Below are positions 11,211-23,778 of a DNA stretch of 64,000 nt, piece after piece. Under the pieces are notes generated by a model, which had not been told where the DNA came from, searched no databases, and was given only the letters and a program-made list of their open reading frames with translations. A program made the position numbers and the translations under genes. Source of the DNA: Manduca sexta (taxonomy: Eukaryota > Arthropoda > Insecta > Lepidoptera > Sphingidae); NCBI RefSeq assembly GCF_014839805.1, contig NC_051131.1:10652913-10716912 (forward strand), read 5' to 3'. Numbering within the stretch: the first letter of the stretch is position 1; each line of letters starts with the position of its first letter.

Positions 11211-12779
11211 CCAAAAAATATTTCGGCCAAATTATTTGGTCATAATTACGTTTTTTTAAAAACATTTTGCTGTACCTAATTAATCAATATTTACATATTA
11301 TCTAATCTTATATATTCGTATAACTATGTACAAATTGTGTTTTTTTATAAATCTTCAATACAATGCCTATATATAGCGTGTTATTATTATGTACTAAGTT
11401 CTTAACAGCTTTTACTACAATCCAGCATTAATGAAACAATAAATTCGTATTCCGCGTATGAAGTGTCGTGCACTCGTCCAATATTTCCCCCGCGGCGGAG
11501 TGACGCGTGTTGTCTCTCATTAACTTGATACCTTATGGTTTGTACTTGAGCAATATGTGCGAAATGAAATATTTACTTATACAGGATGTTTATTTTATAT
11601 ACGTAGTAGTTATTTAATATTTTATTATGTAAGTGTCATCTTTTGTTTTTTTATTACTTTAATATAAATTATGTAAGGCGTAAATAATACAACAAAATAA
11701 CTCCCCTGATATAGTGTTGCGATATTTTATTGGATAAATATTTGTAAAAATCTGATATAATATTTATTCTGTGGTATTTGTGTGTTGTAGAAAAAAAATC
11801 GTAGTAATTGACAAAAGGAAAACTGCAAGATAGATGCATCAAATTCTCTTAGAATAGTAGTAGTGGCATTAAGGCGAATACGATTAAATTTACTTTATAT
11901 TCATATTTATTTTATTCGAAACTTATTTTACATCTACGATCCGAGTAACTTATTGTAAAGTGCAATAACAATTAGTATGTAGTTTCATTAAATAACTCTA
12001 TGTCATAATTACCCTGTATATTAATGCAAAAAATACATAGAACCTTGTAATAGTGAGCCAACGAAATCCCAATATTTGACATCACCCTGTACACAGAGTT
12101 ACTTACGACTCATCAACAATATTGCCCCTGTACAAACGAGTTGACGTAATTCGTATCACCGGCGGACACTTGGCGGAATTTTATGAAGATCCCCCCTAAT
12201 CCAGCTTATGCACGAGCTGCCATTCACGATTCCTGTGTTACTTCATCGGGAAATATGAATGGCATTTACTATGTAAATTATAATATAACTAATGTATATG
12301 GTGATGAATTTTAGTAATTAGTACTTAATAGAATTATATACCTGGCAGTGGTGAAAGGTGAAATGGTTCAAAAATTAACCAGAAGAAAAAAAAAATCCTT
12401 AAATTTTACAGTTTAACAGAAAATAAAAAGTAAATAATCCTAAAAGGGAAGCCGGTAGGAATTGGGTTGTGTGGACGCTTCGCCACTGGTACCTGGTAAT
12501 ATCCTCGAAATAAACAAAGATTGTTCGATTAGTAGAGTTTATTTGCGTTTCATGATAGTATATGTTATAGGGAAATCATAGTATAGCGAGCTCAATTAGG
12601 CAAAAATGTTGATTGTGATAGATTTTTTACATTTTCTTATTTAGAGAAGGTTTCCTCTAAATAAAAATTTACCTTTTTATTAAATAATTTTTTGCTTTAA
12701 TGAAGTTTATACTTCCCTGTTATTGTATTATACAAGAAACAGTAAGGACTATGTTTCTCACTATTGTTTAATAAATGAA
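11211..12779. other. Gene-free AT-rich stretch
   Basis: No coding or RNA gene is seen. A repeat piece at 12024-12078 ('ATACATAGAACCTTGTAATAG', 'TGAGCCAACGAAAT') belongs to the family also found at 1171-1275. The patch 12110-12250 is somewhat less AT-rich and could be conserved. Confidence 0.5.
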
Positions 12780-13021
12780 TGCCTCGGTGGCGAAGTTCTA
12801 TTGCGTGCGCGGTACAAAACGGCCCTGGGGTCTCGGGTTCGAATCCTGGGCCAGGCAAAGTGATATAGAGTTTTTCTACAGTATCAGACCGAACGCAGGA
12901 ATTTGTGCCCGATATGGCGATAGGCTCACCCCCTTGGGATAGAACCCACTGGCGAAATGCGAGTTCCCTGGTTGCATCTATGCCTACCCCTTCGAAGATA
13001 AAGGCGTCATATGTGTTTCTT
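12780..13021 (+). mobile_element. tRNA-headed SINE (family 1), near full length
   Basis: It starts TGCCTCGGTGGCGAAG, where the A-box region TGGCGAAGTTC departs slightly from the pol III consensus. The B box GGTTCGAATCC lies at about 12837-12847. The body is 'GGCAAAGTGATATAG', 'CCGATATGGCGATAGGCTC' and 'GCATCTATGCCTACCCCTTC', ending near 'GGCGTCATATGTGTTTC'. It has the same structure as the copy at 32051-32305. I could not find an unambiguous target-site duplication, which suggests an older insertion. Confidence 0.9.
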
Positions 13022-13420
13022 TACTGAAATGTATTATATATTTTAATTTGTAAAGAACCAAATATAATCCCATATGAGCCCACTCATGTTAATTTTTACT
13101 TGCACATGTTACAGTAATCGATCAAGACCGTTATTAGCCCCCCGCGCTGGCTGTGTAATGAGCGTAATGAGCCCGTCTGAGGAACAGGACGCGACAGCCC
13201 TCAGTCACGGGATTACAACTGTTTCTGCTTATTACGATAAGCTTTATTTCATATTAGCCCATTGTGTGTGAGTCTTGTAATACAGTAATAATAACTAGAG
13301 TTGCTTGTCGCTTAGAGTGACGTGAAATTTTTCTGAACTAAAATTCTATATAAAGTGCATTTTTCTTACGCGAAGTGTCGCCTCTTTACTTGATCTTCTA
13401 TTCGCATAGATTATCATTGA
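13022..13420. other. Gene-free stretch between two repeats
   Basis: A 65-codon frame at 13074-13271 has no recognisable domain. The patch 13100-13220 has raised GC and no repeat similarity. Nothing else is visible. Confidence 0.45.
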
Positions 13421-13690
13421 CTAGCTTTTGTGCGCGGCTTCGCCCGCATGAAGTAGTTGTCTGCGATACATTTTTTTTCAGACTTAATTGATATGTATCT
13501 ATGTTATGAACAAATTACACAAACTCATAATAAATTGTAGCCTATATCTAATTCTGATGTATAACCAATATTACTGTAAAGTTTCATCCAAATACGTTCA
13601 GTAGTTTTTTCGTGAAAGAGGAACAAACATAGATACATACATCCATAGATTCATCCTCCCAAATTTTTGCATTTATAATATTATTAAGAT
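13421..13690 (+). repeat. 'CTAGCTTTTGTGCGCGGCTTCG' repeat, full-length-like
   Basis: It begins CTAGCTTTTGTGCGCGGCTT and has a T-rich interior. It then runs through 'AAAGTTTCATCCAAATACG', 'TTCAGTAGTTTTTTCGTGAA' and 'CATACATCCATAGATTC' to a TTTGCATTTATAATATTATT-AAGAT end. Other pieces are at 6836, 48428, 48797 and 52744. It is abundant in Lepidoptera, non-coding here, and of uncertain class. Confidence 0.75.
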
Positions 13691-13720
13691 GTGTCTATCT
13701 TTGAGTTAATAATTCATAAC

Positions 13721-13945
13721 TAATCTTCAGTGGTTTCCCCACTTCCATATCTTTCTCTAAGGTATATAAAGTATTATGAACGTTGTAAAATATTTTATAT
13801 ATTATTTGCAGAAGGTCTTGTATTTCTATAGATATCCTTTTTTTTTAAATAATACTTCTTACCCAATCTTCAATGATCTCCTCTCTTTCATATCTTTCTC
13901 AAATTTTTCTAACGTATTTTGACCGTTGTAAAATATTTCCATATT
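13721..13945 (+). repeat. Diverged local direct repeat (two units, about 142 bp apart)
   Basis: Unit one (13721-13800) has 'AATCTTCAGTGGT', 'TTCCATATCTTTCTC', 'GAACGTTGTAAAATATTTTA'. Unit two (13863-13945) has 'AATCTTCAATGAT', 'TTTCATATCTTTCTC', 'GACCGTTGTAAAATATTTCC'. The order is the same, which shows an old tandem duplication of about 140 bp. Confidence 0.6.
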
Positions 13946-16900
13946 TTTTTTTTAGTTTAGCGTACCAATTTATGCGGTAATATTACAAAAATATCTTTCC
14001 TAACCATACTTACATACCCCGGACACATTAGGGTCTGCCAGAAGAAGTTACTCGCCACGAATGGCCCTTAATGACCGGGGCTGGACACAATAAAGTACTA
14101 GTACAGGACCGACTGATTTCCTCGTCGTGTCTCCCGGGAACGTGGTTGGATAAATGTGGGTTCCGTGTATGAGGAGTTAGGATATGTGTGTGCTAAATAA
14201 AATTAATATGGTTGGTATAATGCAGTGTAAAAATTTTAGAAATATATTAGGAAGAAATAAGGATACTTGTGTTGTTTAGACTTTGAAGTAGTTGCGTTAG
14301 TTTGAGAGTTTTTGTTATTAAGCAATTGTGTTGTAATCTGTTTTGATAAAACCGAGATATAAAATTCATGTACAGGGTTTTTTTAACATAGCTTTCCTAA
14401 ATGTAACCACATACTTATCATCCTGAAAATAACACTTTACAGTAAGTGGAACCGGTGTCGCTGGGAACCGTAGATGTCAAAGAAAATAGTGTAATTATCG
14501 AATAAAATGAATATCAATTAAAAGTAATTTTAATGTTATATACTCTAATACCAATACTACTATTCTAAAAAAAAAAAAAAAAAATGTGGTGTCACTTCTA
14601 ATCAGTAAATGAATACTAGGATTATTGGTGATAATATTCATGTTATTCGTGGATCATTGTGGGTACAATAAATATAAGTACAATATGTGGGTAAAATATA
14701 ATATATAGATAGGGGTACAGACGAGTATATGGTTTCATTTATAAACGCAATATCAAAATGACCATGTATTCTCCACTTTAAATAAAATATAATATCAACG
14801 AAAATATTTAAAAGAAAATAGCATTACAAAACATAAACTTATAACTAATAACATACAATACTCTCAATGTATGATAAGAATCCCTGCTAGTTTCGGACAT
14901 CCAATTTAACATAATTGGCACACCTGACTCGTCCAATGTCCGCCGAACTGATCGTATCGTTTTTCGGATTATCAATTCACCTCGCAGATGAAAGAGGCCG
15001 TGCATTAATTAGGCCAGATACACACTGCCCGGTATCGACTAACCCATACCCACCTAGAATTATGATTATACCAAATCGGCAAGATAACGCCACGTATTTA
15101 CTTTGATTCTCGTCGTTAAAAGTTTGGGGGGCTGACGAGGGCAGTCGTTAGGCCTCCTAATGGCCACCATTTGTCTTGTCCGGCGGTAGTTGTGCCCCGC
15201 TAATGAAATTATTGCCACAACTATACTAAAGGTTATAAATACACCGAAAGCCCCGGGCGGACGGCACCTTGTTCCGCTCTAATGGACCGGTCAAACTGTA
15301 AACTGTGTTATCAATGAAATTACAATTAGTTAAAGGGATAAAAATGAGCGAGGGTCGGATGTTGCATTTAATGCTTTTGTTTTGCTAATAGGACGTGTTA
15401 TTGGGCAGTCTGACCCTTGTTTGGACGGGATGAAGTTGCTAGGAATATTTACATATTTGTGTGTACGTGCTACGGGACGTAATAGTATTATAGTGTAGTT
15501 ATAAGTAGGTACTTCAACCGTCAAACCAAGCATCAATAAGATTAATAAATAATTTAATACCATAGAAAGACCATGTCGTATTTTTATTTACAACATATTA
15601 TTTACCTGAACAGAAAATATTACGTAAGTAAGTATACATAAAAGCAAATTATTTCTCATGTATTTTCTTAACGAAGTTATAATCTTTCGAAAAAGGAAAT
15701 AACATTACCATCTTAAAATTTTACAATATTTAGTTATTATTATATCTCGGAATTTCAAAAATCGAACACGAGCTTCATAAATCGCCATCATTGGCCAACG
15801 CAAATGACAGTTGCCGATGAGTTGCCATATAAAGTTGCGATATGAACACAATAAAACGCGCTCCTCAGTGATTCGAGGAATGTGTCGACAAGAATGCCAG
15901 CTGCCTCGGACAATCAAAACTTCGCCAGCGTGGAATTTTCTGCTTAGCGTCCGCCGGATTGGTGGGGACAGCGCCTGTGTCTTGGACATAATGTGTTTGG
16001 AATATTGTTTCGGCTGGAATAATATGTTTATGCTATTTAATGTGGCAAGTTTTATGTAAAATATATTACATTCTTTGAAGTCATAATTTAGATATAAAAA
16101 CAAATGAGCTATTTCGATGAATTTAAGTAGGCTAATTATTAATTGTTTTATTAGTTACTCCATTACCAGCTGTCACCAGTAAAGCTATTTTCTTACCAGC
16201 TTTAAACTAAAACAGGCATTCGTTCCACCATCAAATTGAAACCAAATAACAATAAATACTTAAAAAAATCTATTACGTTTGATACTAGTAGCGAAACCAT
16301 GTCACTTGATTAAACAAAGCAATTCCAACATAGTATCGGCCACATCAAAACGGCCTGCAAACAGACTGCACACCGCAAAAAGGGATTCCCATATCGACGC
16401 TTTCATCCACTCCCTTTTATTCCCGGTGAAAAATACTCATCCCAACAAATACCCTAATGTATAATCTTTGTACATCAAACGGTGAAAACCTTGATATTAC
16501 ACGCGTCATTTGAAGACTCAAAGACATTCTTGCGTGGGGAAAAAATTAAAATAACAAAGAGCGAACAATGGTTCGACGGTGCGGTTGATTTGCGGCGTAT
16601 GCGACTCGGGGATAAATTAAAAATACTTTCAGATTAATACACTTAAAAGACATTGCTTTTAAAAACAAGAAAATATTATTATATAACTTTTAAAGTTTGT
16701 TAATTTAAACTGTAGAGTGACGAGTCGAAATTGTGCAATTATGTATTAAAAACAACTTTATCAGCCGCCATTCTTGACTAAGGCATTTGATATAGTGTAA
16801 AAATCTCATAGTATGCTATAAATTATAATTAAATAATCTCTTATACTCGTACTAGGCGAAATACAATCACACTTCTTCGTTCTAACACCCCATTTTCACC

Positions 16901-17029
16901 TACGCTTTACACGAATGTGTAGTTAATTTACGCAAACGCTGCCTATTTTTTCGTTTTATTCCCAACACTACATTCGTAAACCCGCTTTCACACACGCAAA
17001 AATAAAACGCAACGTTCAAAAAGCCGTAT
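13946..17029. other. Gene-free stretch containing a strong candidate non-coding block
   Basis: No gene is supported. It includes an 18-A run at 14567-14584 and the GC-raised block 14905-15310 (listed separately). Smaller repeat-free, less AT-rich patches lie at 14020-14170 and 15780-16020. An 82- and a 132-codon frame on opposite strands overlap the latter, and neither has a recognisable domain. Confidence 0.5.
14905..15310. promoter_or_regulatory. Candidate conserved non-coding / enhancer block
   Basis: About 400 bp of sequence is markedly less AT-rich than its surroundings, free of repeats and without coding character. It contains homeodomain-type ATTAATTAGG (about 15005) and TAATGAAATTATT (15201 on). 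This is the composition expected of deeply conserved insect non-coding elements near developmental genes, but no conservation can be measured here. Confidence 0.35.
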
Positions 17030-17260
17030 CAAGTGCTCGCGTTCGGACACATGATGGATCAGTCGACTGGCGCTTTGTGCCCATTTCCGAACGGTTACCT
17101 CCAAATGCGGCTCCCTCGCTGGTTTTAAACGCATTCCACCATTTCGTGCGCCATTAGTCGAGGTGAAAGAGGCTGTGATTATGATTGATCACACCTTCGC
17201 GCACAATGCTTGCTTGACTTGTTGAATGGAACCCCTCACGTGTGCACTCGCCTTATTTGT
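17030..17260. promoter_or_regulatory. Candidate conserved non-coding block
   Basis: This is a repeat-free, GC-raised segment between AT-rich flanks. It contains GCGCCATTAG (about 17149), a TGATTATGATTGATCA cluster (17175-17191) and an E-box CACGTG (17238-17243). No frame is kept open through it on either strand. The regulatory reading is inference from composition and motifs. Confidence 0.3.
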
Positions 17261-18339
17261 TGCAAACTCTGAACGATTACCGGGCTTTCAGTTTGATTAC
17301 ACTGTTATTGTAAGTGACAATAATTTTAAAGAGTAATTTGAGTGTGTAAGGGAATTTGCAGTCTATTCAATATAATAGAGATGCACAATTTACAATTGCC
17401 ACTCAGTTTTTACACAATTGATTTAATATGTTCAGCCGTGGACTTCATGAGGCTGATATTAATGACAAAAGGAATATTACTTTAAATTATATCGCTTCGC
17501 ATAGAACTGCACTGCAATCGTCACCTTGGCGCCTTTATCAAAACTACTTTCAAACTAGAAACTATAACAAACTCAGGTACTTTACCAGATGAAATATTGC
17601 ATTGAATAAATCCTTATCAATGGGTCTCTAAAATGGTCTAATCTAAATAGTACATGCAGATTACTTATCTTGATTTGTTTAATCTCCGATAGACTTAAAG
17701 ATAACACATATCTTATTAATTTTGACTGTCAGTAAACTAAAATAAATCCGGAGGACATAGTTGCAAAACTAATTTATACAACTACAAAACCAGTTTCCAG
17801 TCGAGTTCCGATGCATTTAGTTACCGGTGCAGTCGATAACCGCATTCGGAGCTAATCAACAATGAACAGATTAACTGAGTCGCTTTAAGATTTCGTATAC
17901 TCTAGCTTAGATATTTTCCTAGAAATATTCAATTTAATTTGATAAGTTTTAGTGGACTTTCATTTTTGACTAGACTATATAGGCTTATGTCGTTTGTCTG
18001 TAATTTCTTTGGATCAATACTATTACCTTAGGTGATCCAAAATATTATATTCAAATAATTTTTGTTATAAGAGTTGCATGTTGCATTTTATGATTAACTT
18101 ATTCATTCCAGATAATTTCATATTTTTGTTCAACATATTATGTCGACAAAAATATGATTTTGTAAAAACAAGAAAAAAGACGACTTGCACGAAAGATCTC
18201 GCTTCAGATTTATTATTATTACCAATAACTCTGTTCAGTTTCACCTGACAAACAGAATAATCCCCCGCAATCGAACTGAGTTATTCGAAGAAAATGTACC
18301 TATTTGTATTGTAATTCAGGGTGACGGAAGCAATTATTT

Positions 18340-18446
18340 TTTATCGACACGCACGAGCGCGCGGGTTCTGCGGCGGGGGCGCGGGAGAGGCGAGGTCGGG
18401 GACGTTGTACAACGGGACACCGACGCATTGCACCCGCGGGAACTTA
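18340..18446. promoter_or_regulatory. Small CpG-rich island, possible promoter or enhancer
   Basis: About 105 bp with very high GC and CpG (GCGCGCGGG, GGCGGGGGCGCGGGAG) in otherwise AT-rich sequence. It holds the perfect 12-bp palindrome CGTTGTACAACG (18403-18414). A 97-codon frame crosses it but starts at a non-ATG codon. A transcription start is possible but no TATA box or initiator is evident. Confidence 0.3.
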
Positions 18447-20499
18447 ACGTAGATAGTGGAGACAAAAAGAAGGTTTAAAAGGGGAAAACTGTGTACCATG
18501 GGAACCAACTGCTAATAAATACATAGTGGATGTGAAATTTTGTTGGTCGACAGGAAATTGTTGACTGACTGGTTCGAATCTCGAATGAAACAAATTCTAA
18601 TTGAGGGAGGTTCATTATGTTACTAGTAATTTATTTACTAATGTGCTGAAGGTAGAATATGTATAAAAAAGTAAAAGTAAAGTCCTAAAGGGGATTTTAT
18701 TTAATGAATAAACATTTTAAACTGATTTAATAAGTGGGTAAGATGCAGTAAAATAATATGTTAATTATTATATTGAACGCTTGTGTGACTCTGCAAACAA
18801 TAGTAAGTATTCGTCGCTACAAACTATGAAGTTTAACAGTCATTCGCCATCCCAATAATTACTTTATAATTGACATAAACATTTTTAAAAATCTTCTTTT
18901 AACAAAACTCTTCTCTCAAATTCCTTTTTCAAACATTGAAACTGTAATTTTCAAATTTATTCTTTTATTTTTTGTACACATGTTCTTTCAACTTGCCCAT
19001 GCGTAAACTTTATCCCACGATAAAAATGTAAGAATGTAAGAAACTCATACTGTTGAGCACAAAAGATAATACGAATACTCATACGTACCCCGAAGGGTCG
19101 CGCGGGACCGAGTAAAACGTCTTTTTATAATCTGTTTACTCGCCTCTCTTACCAGATAATCTTTTTACACTGAACAACCGTGGATGTGCTTGCGAACTTA
19201 CGCCTTTATTTGCGCTTATCTTAATGTGGTATTTTGAGTTTTATGTTTATGTTGTGTATGACATATAATGAGTTTTTCGGCCACGATTTCGGATGTAAAG
19301 ATTAGGATTTAAATATAGTGGCTTTAAGTAAATTACTAGATAAATAACAAAATATGAGGTAATGGTAATCATTGAATATTGAAGACCTACTTTAATAACA
19401 CAACGACTAAGATATCTGTTTATAAAAAAAAGTTTAAGATTCACACAAAAAGTATCTGACAATCGCATGGCCTCATTCCCGTCGAAATATCTGATTAGTG
19501 CTAATTCGTCATAAAACATCTGTCGCCGTAAACTTATCATTAGGATATTTGAAATAGCAAAAACAAGACAATCAATTTTTGTCCTTAAATACAGGTAATT
19601 TAATAAAAAAATTATACCTACCCATTTACATTTATATGCAATTCACAAACAATTCTCTTAATAGAATCGTACGAATTGGAGGTAGATAAACACAATCGTA
19701 GCTAACATCCGTGAATTGAACCTAATTTCGTCGCGGGATACAGAACGTTTAACAAACTTTAACTGTACATAAAATTTTATTGACCCGTATATGAAATATT
19801 AAGACAATTTCGACTCGGATCGGGCGAGTTTACCGAGTCATTAGACGCATTTTTATTACACAATGACAATAAACATGTAAGCTATCGAGTGTAAACGATA
19901 TTTTCGAACCCCTGTTTTGTTTATTGTGTTTGATTGTTTATATGACTATCAATTAATTTTGTATTTGGAACCATTAGTATCTAATTATTGTTAATGTTTC
20001 GTATGGATCTACCTTTGTATTTACAATGCTCGGAGTTCTTTTGTTTGGCTTATCTCGATTGAATTAGACTCAATCTAAATTGTTACATTCTTTAAATATT
20101 TATTTATTATAGGTTTATGATTTACTCATTATCTTTATGTAAAATAGGTTCATATTTAGCTAGAATAAGGACCTTAAAAAATCACTTTAGGAGATGTTTG
20201 TTTTATTTGAAAATAGTCGATATTTTTACATTCAATAAATTTAAAAACAATTCAAAGAGTATATATACTAAATAATTATAATCAATATAATTGTATAACA
20301 AAAATAAATAATGCATTCCCATAAGGAAAATATTATCTTCATACTTCTTATACCATTCATCCTCACCCGATACTTTCATTTAACTTGAAAAGAAAAACCA
20401 TACTTTAAAAATTAACTTCGCAGCAACAGTGCAAGACGGATATTATTTATTGCCAACAATTTTGCCTACAAAGGGGAAATATTGCAGTACATTTTTCCG

Positions 20500-20660
20500 T
20501 GGAACGTTCTCGCTCGCTCCTAATTTCTAATGGTCCATTTGCCACTTTGTCAATTGCTTCAATAAATCTGTGCGAGTGGCCACCGGCGCTTGCTGAGTTA
20601 TCGGCGCGTCTTGGGTTAAATGTCGCGACATTCTTTTGTTTTACTCTGTGTACACTCGTG
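20500..20660. promoter_or_regulatory. Candidate regulatory block with 14-bp palindrome
   Basis: The perfect palindrome AATGTCGCGACATT lies at 20619-20632 within a GC-raised, repeat-free segment. Its 10-bp core TGTCGCGACA occurs once more in the window, at 61496-61505. A 69-codon frame spans the block but starts with GTG and has no known domain. Confidence 0.3.
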
Positions 20661-22039
20661 TTCCACGCTTTTATTTATAGTATACTGGTTTGGACATTTT
20701 TTTGTTGATAAAATGAGGTAGCGTATTAAATTATCATACAAATATAATAGGTTATAATTCAAGGCATTAACTTTAGAAGTTTTATTGGTGATTAACTGGC
20801 AAATATTTCGTCTAATCGGCCTGGTTGCGATGTAGACTATTGTACTGAGTTAGCAGAATATTGCGCAGCACTGCCCGGGCGGGTATCCCGATACAAAAAT
20901 AACTACCGAAATACTATTGTATTTGGTCAAAATGTGATTCTGCTGTTTGTAATTGTATTTATATTGATGATTGTTATGAGTAATTACTGATGTTGATTTA
21001 TTTATATCTATGAAATTGTTATTTGTAATGTATACTGTAATTGTAAATGTACAATATTAATATGCTTGTCCGTATAAAATAACTATATTAAGTAGTTTTC
21101 TCCCAGTAAGGGATTAATTTAAAATCTTAAATCTAAATGATTCTTAAACCTTATATATGCGCTGATGATGATCGCCTTTACAGTGAAATTATTTCTCCAT
21201 TTCATAAAACTACACTTACTAAAAATCGTAACGTTAACAACCAAACATTAAAAGATATTATTTAAATACAATTATCAAAAAACAATTCTATCATGTGGAA
21301 TCTACACTGTCCATATAGCCTTAGGTACGTTACTGTGATACCTATCACAAAATAGTGTTTTTTTTTTTTTATAAATAGCCACATATCGTCGAAAAATACA
21401 GTAAAATTTTAATTAGAATAAAATTGGATAGGTAAACGTCGAATGAAATAATTTTATTGCGACGTCGCTTTCTATCTATAACAAATGGTTTTTACTGTGA
21501 ACGGTTAAAAGGAAAGTTTCCGAAACGTATACCGTTTTTCGAATTTTCAGTTGCGCTAACTTTTTAAATGACTCATATGAAATTGCCAATGGATTTTGTG
21601 ATATTGACATGTTATTTTTATTCGCATTCTTTTGACGGAAAAATATTGGCAGCCAAAACAGACAGTCAACAAAAATACTTAACCAATGAAGAAAGTCTCG
21701 TGGAGTATAATGTCTGAGACTGATGGGCATGATGCAGTGGCATACGTCCGTAATTTAAAGTTTTTTTTATGCTGTCGCTACTGTTATAAGCATGCGCAGC
21801 TTTCCCATTAGTGACCTCTTCCTCCTCCTCTTCCACACTCCGTAATCACTGTAACTAGTTTAATGAATAACTGTTCGTCACAGTTTTCAATTTTTTAATT
21901 CAATTTATTTACAAGAAAATATTTTGTTTTTTAATAAAAAAAAAAGTAACCATCCTGTAATAAAATTCGACTACATAATTCCTCGTAGTTGCAGTCCATT
22001 TATATCAAACTAGACGTTGAGTTTATAGCGGCTCCATTA

Positions 22040-22860
22040 AAATTTCGTACACAAAACACAGAACAAACACGGCCTCACATGGCGGTTGTTTATTTAAGGC
22101 CCAAACCGCTGCCGACTGGCGTAATATCCCGCTCTAATTCCGGAACTGAATCCAAATCCTAGTCTTCGATTCGCATACATCACAAACTGACTACATTTGT
22201 CCGACATGTGGCCGTGCCGGTTGTCTTTATATTCTGAATTTTGGATGCGACCGACGTCGGAGTTAGACGGCTGTTTTCAGGTGGACAGAATACGCAACTA
22301 CATTAGAATTGTAAAGTCAATTTAGTACGTTAACTGAACGTGAACCGAATTAGGATCATTATTAGTGGAAACTTTTTGGTTTGGACTTCATAAAATTTAA
22401 TTAAGGCCAGTCATCAGTCACCGAAGGGCCGCGTCACTGCTCGTGCAAGATAACGCGGGGTCACTGCACTAACTATCCCGGTGATGAATGTACCCTTAAC
22501 AGACCTCAAATATTCCAGCGCTGACGGCGGTGTTTGAATAACCCATGCAATTAAACGTGGAAGATAGTGTGACGAAGGCTCATGAGAAAATCGATTCGAC
22601 CTTAAGTCGTGCTAAACTTATGCGGTATTATTCATAAGTTTGTTACTCTCGGTCGAAAGGCACACAGAATGCGATTCAAGTTATTAATCATTCACCGCGG
22701 CTCCTTGTCGAATGGCGTGATGAAGTGCCGCCTCGGCTAATTGTGATTATCGTTAACTAGGTGGTCAACGCTGACCTCTGACCATTGGTCATATATAATG
22801 CAAACGTACACCGTGGTAAGACGAATCCTTCTTACCGTAAATTAACCGCCTTACAATTTA
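22040..22860. promoter_or_regulatory. Candidate regulatory region with nuclear-receptor-like half-sites
   Basis: Repeat-free and GC-raised. Four GGTCA/TGACC half-sites fall within 29 bp: GGTCA 22763-22767, TGACC 22772-22776, TGACC 22779-22783 and GGTCA 22787-22791. Upstream, a GTCACTGC word is repeated at 22433 and 22462. Such arrays fit binding by nuclear receptor dimers (family knowledge); occupancy is not shown. Confidence 0.3.
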
Positions 22861-23229
22861 AATTAATAATATTTACAATGGTTTGAATTCATGATTTTAT
22901 TTGTAAGCCGACGTAGCAATTTATATTAAAATGACGTTACCAGATAATTAAGATTGGAAATTTTCTAACTTTATGTTATTCGTAGAGCAACGGGACTAGC
23001 ACTTTTTAAGACGTTTATACCTTAGTGTTCGCGAAGCGTGTATTTTATCGAAAGTAAAATCCAAATTATATGTTCAGCACATTGTAAAATTCGTGTTCGT
23101 AGCTCGCTGCTCGTTACACAGTACACGGTACACATTTCACCTTCTCACTCTCCTCATTAAAATTTGTACGACAGCTTCTAAATTCTACTCTTTTCTCCGC
23201 ACCTCCATTTCAATATACAGGAAAAAGTG

Positions 23230-23490
23230 GAAGAGCGATGTGTACGGAGTACCGAGCCGGGCTGGCAAAACTTTTGCCACCCCCTACCCGGTGGGGGCAA
23301 AAAGTGTTGCCGACGGGTGAGCACCGCTTATAGCTATGTCGGGGAAAAGTTTTCCGTGTTGCGGGCTGAGGGAGGTGGGGCACGGGGGTAACGCATGCGC
23401 GTCACGCTCGCCGCAGAGCTGACGTGACAGTCCTGCACGGGACTTTCCATCCAACGCAAGGGTGTCGCCGATTTTTCCAGCTATGCTCGT
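23230..23490. promoter_or_regulatory. CpG-rich island with hairpin; best promoter candidate in the window
   Basis: About 250 bp of high GC contrasts sharply with its AT-rich neighbours. It contains an imperfect hairpin (23264-23311), a GCATGCGCGTCACG stretch near 23392 that resembles an NRF-1-type palindrome, and a TGACGTGACA word near 23420. No repeat-family similarity was recognised. It may be a promoter or first exon of a non-coding or distant coding transcript; strand cannot be decided. Confidence 0.35.
23264..23311. repeat. Imperfect inverted repeat (hairpin)
   Basis: The left arm begins GGCAAAACTTTTGCCACCCCC and the right arm is GTGGGGGCAAAAAGTGTTGCC (shown in part), separated by about six bases. 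Most positions can pair with one or two bulges. The left arm also contains its own small dyad (GGCAAAA/TTTTGCC). Confidence 0.6.
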
Positions 23491-23778
23491 TTTACGTAAT
23501 TGAAATGATGATTTTGTTTTGTTTTATTATGCTAGAGCGACTTATTATTTTATATTAATATAAAAATAAGGCTCGTTAATAGAATATACACATCTTTTTG
23601 TTTTAGGACTCGTACTGCATACAATATTTTTTTAATGATAAAATGCATTTTATAGTTTAAATAGAAGTCTTTAATTTGGGGTCATGAACTAAGTTAGGTC
23701 ATGCTGAGGGCACAGTGAGGGCAATCGATACACTCTGCCCCACACCCCGGCGAAGCAAGCAACGGCCAGCTTTTGGCA

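Larger units (their letters stand above)
17261..22039. other. Gene-free stretch with two GC-raised islands
   Basis: Mostly AT-rich unique sequence. The islands at 18340-18446 and 20500-20660 are listed separately. A GACTCGG-N14-CCGAGTC dyad lies at 19812-19839. T-run at 21358-21370. No coding, tRNA or miRNA signal was recognised. Confidence 0.5.

Noticed and set aside
12780..12860. tRNA-like sequences with A and B boxes (also at 32051, 48796, 43381, 25157 and 6792)
   Set aside because: They are SINE heads followed by conserved SINE bodies and do not form a complete tRNA cloverleaf, so they are not tRNA genes.
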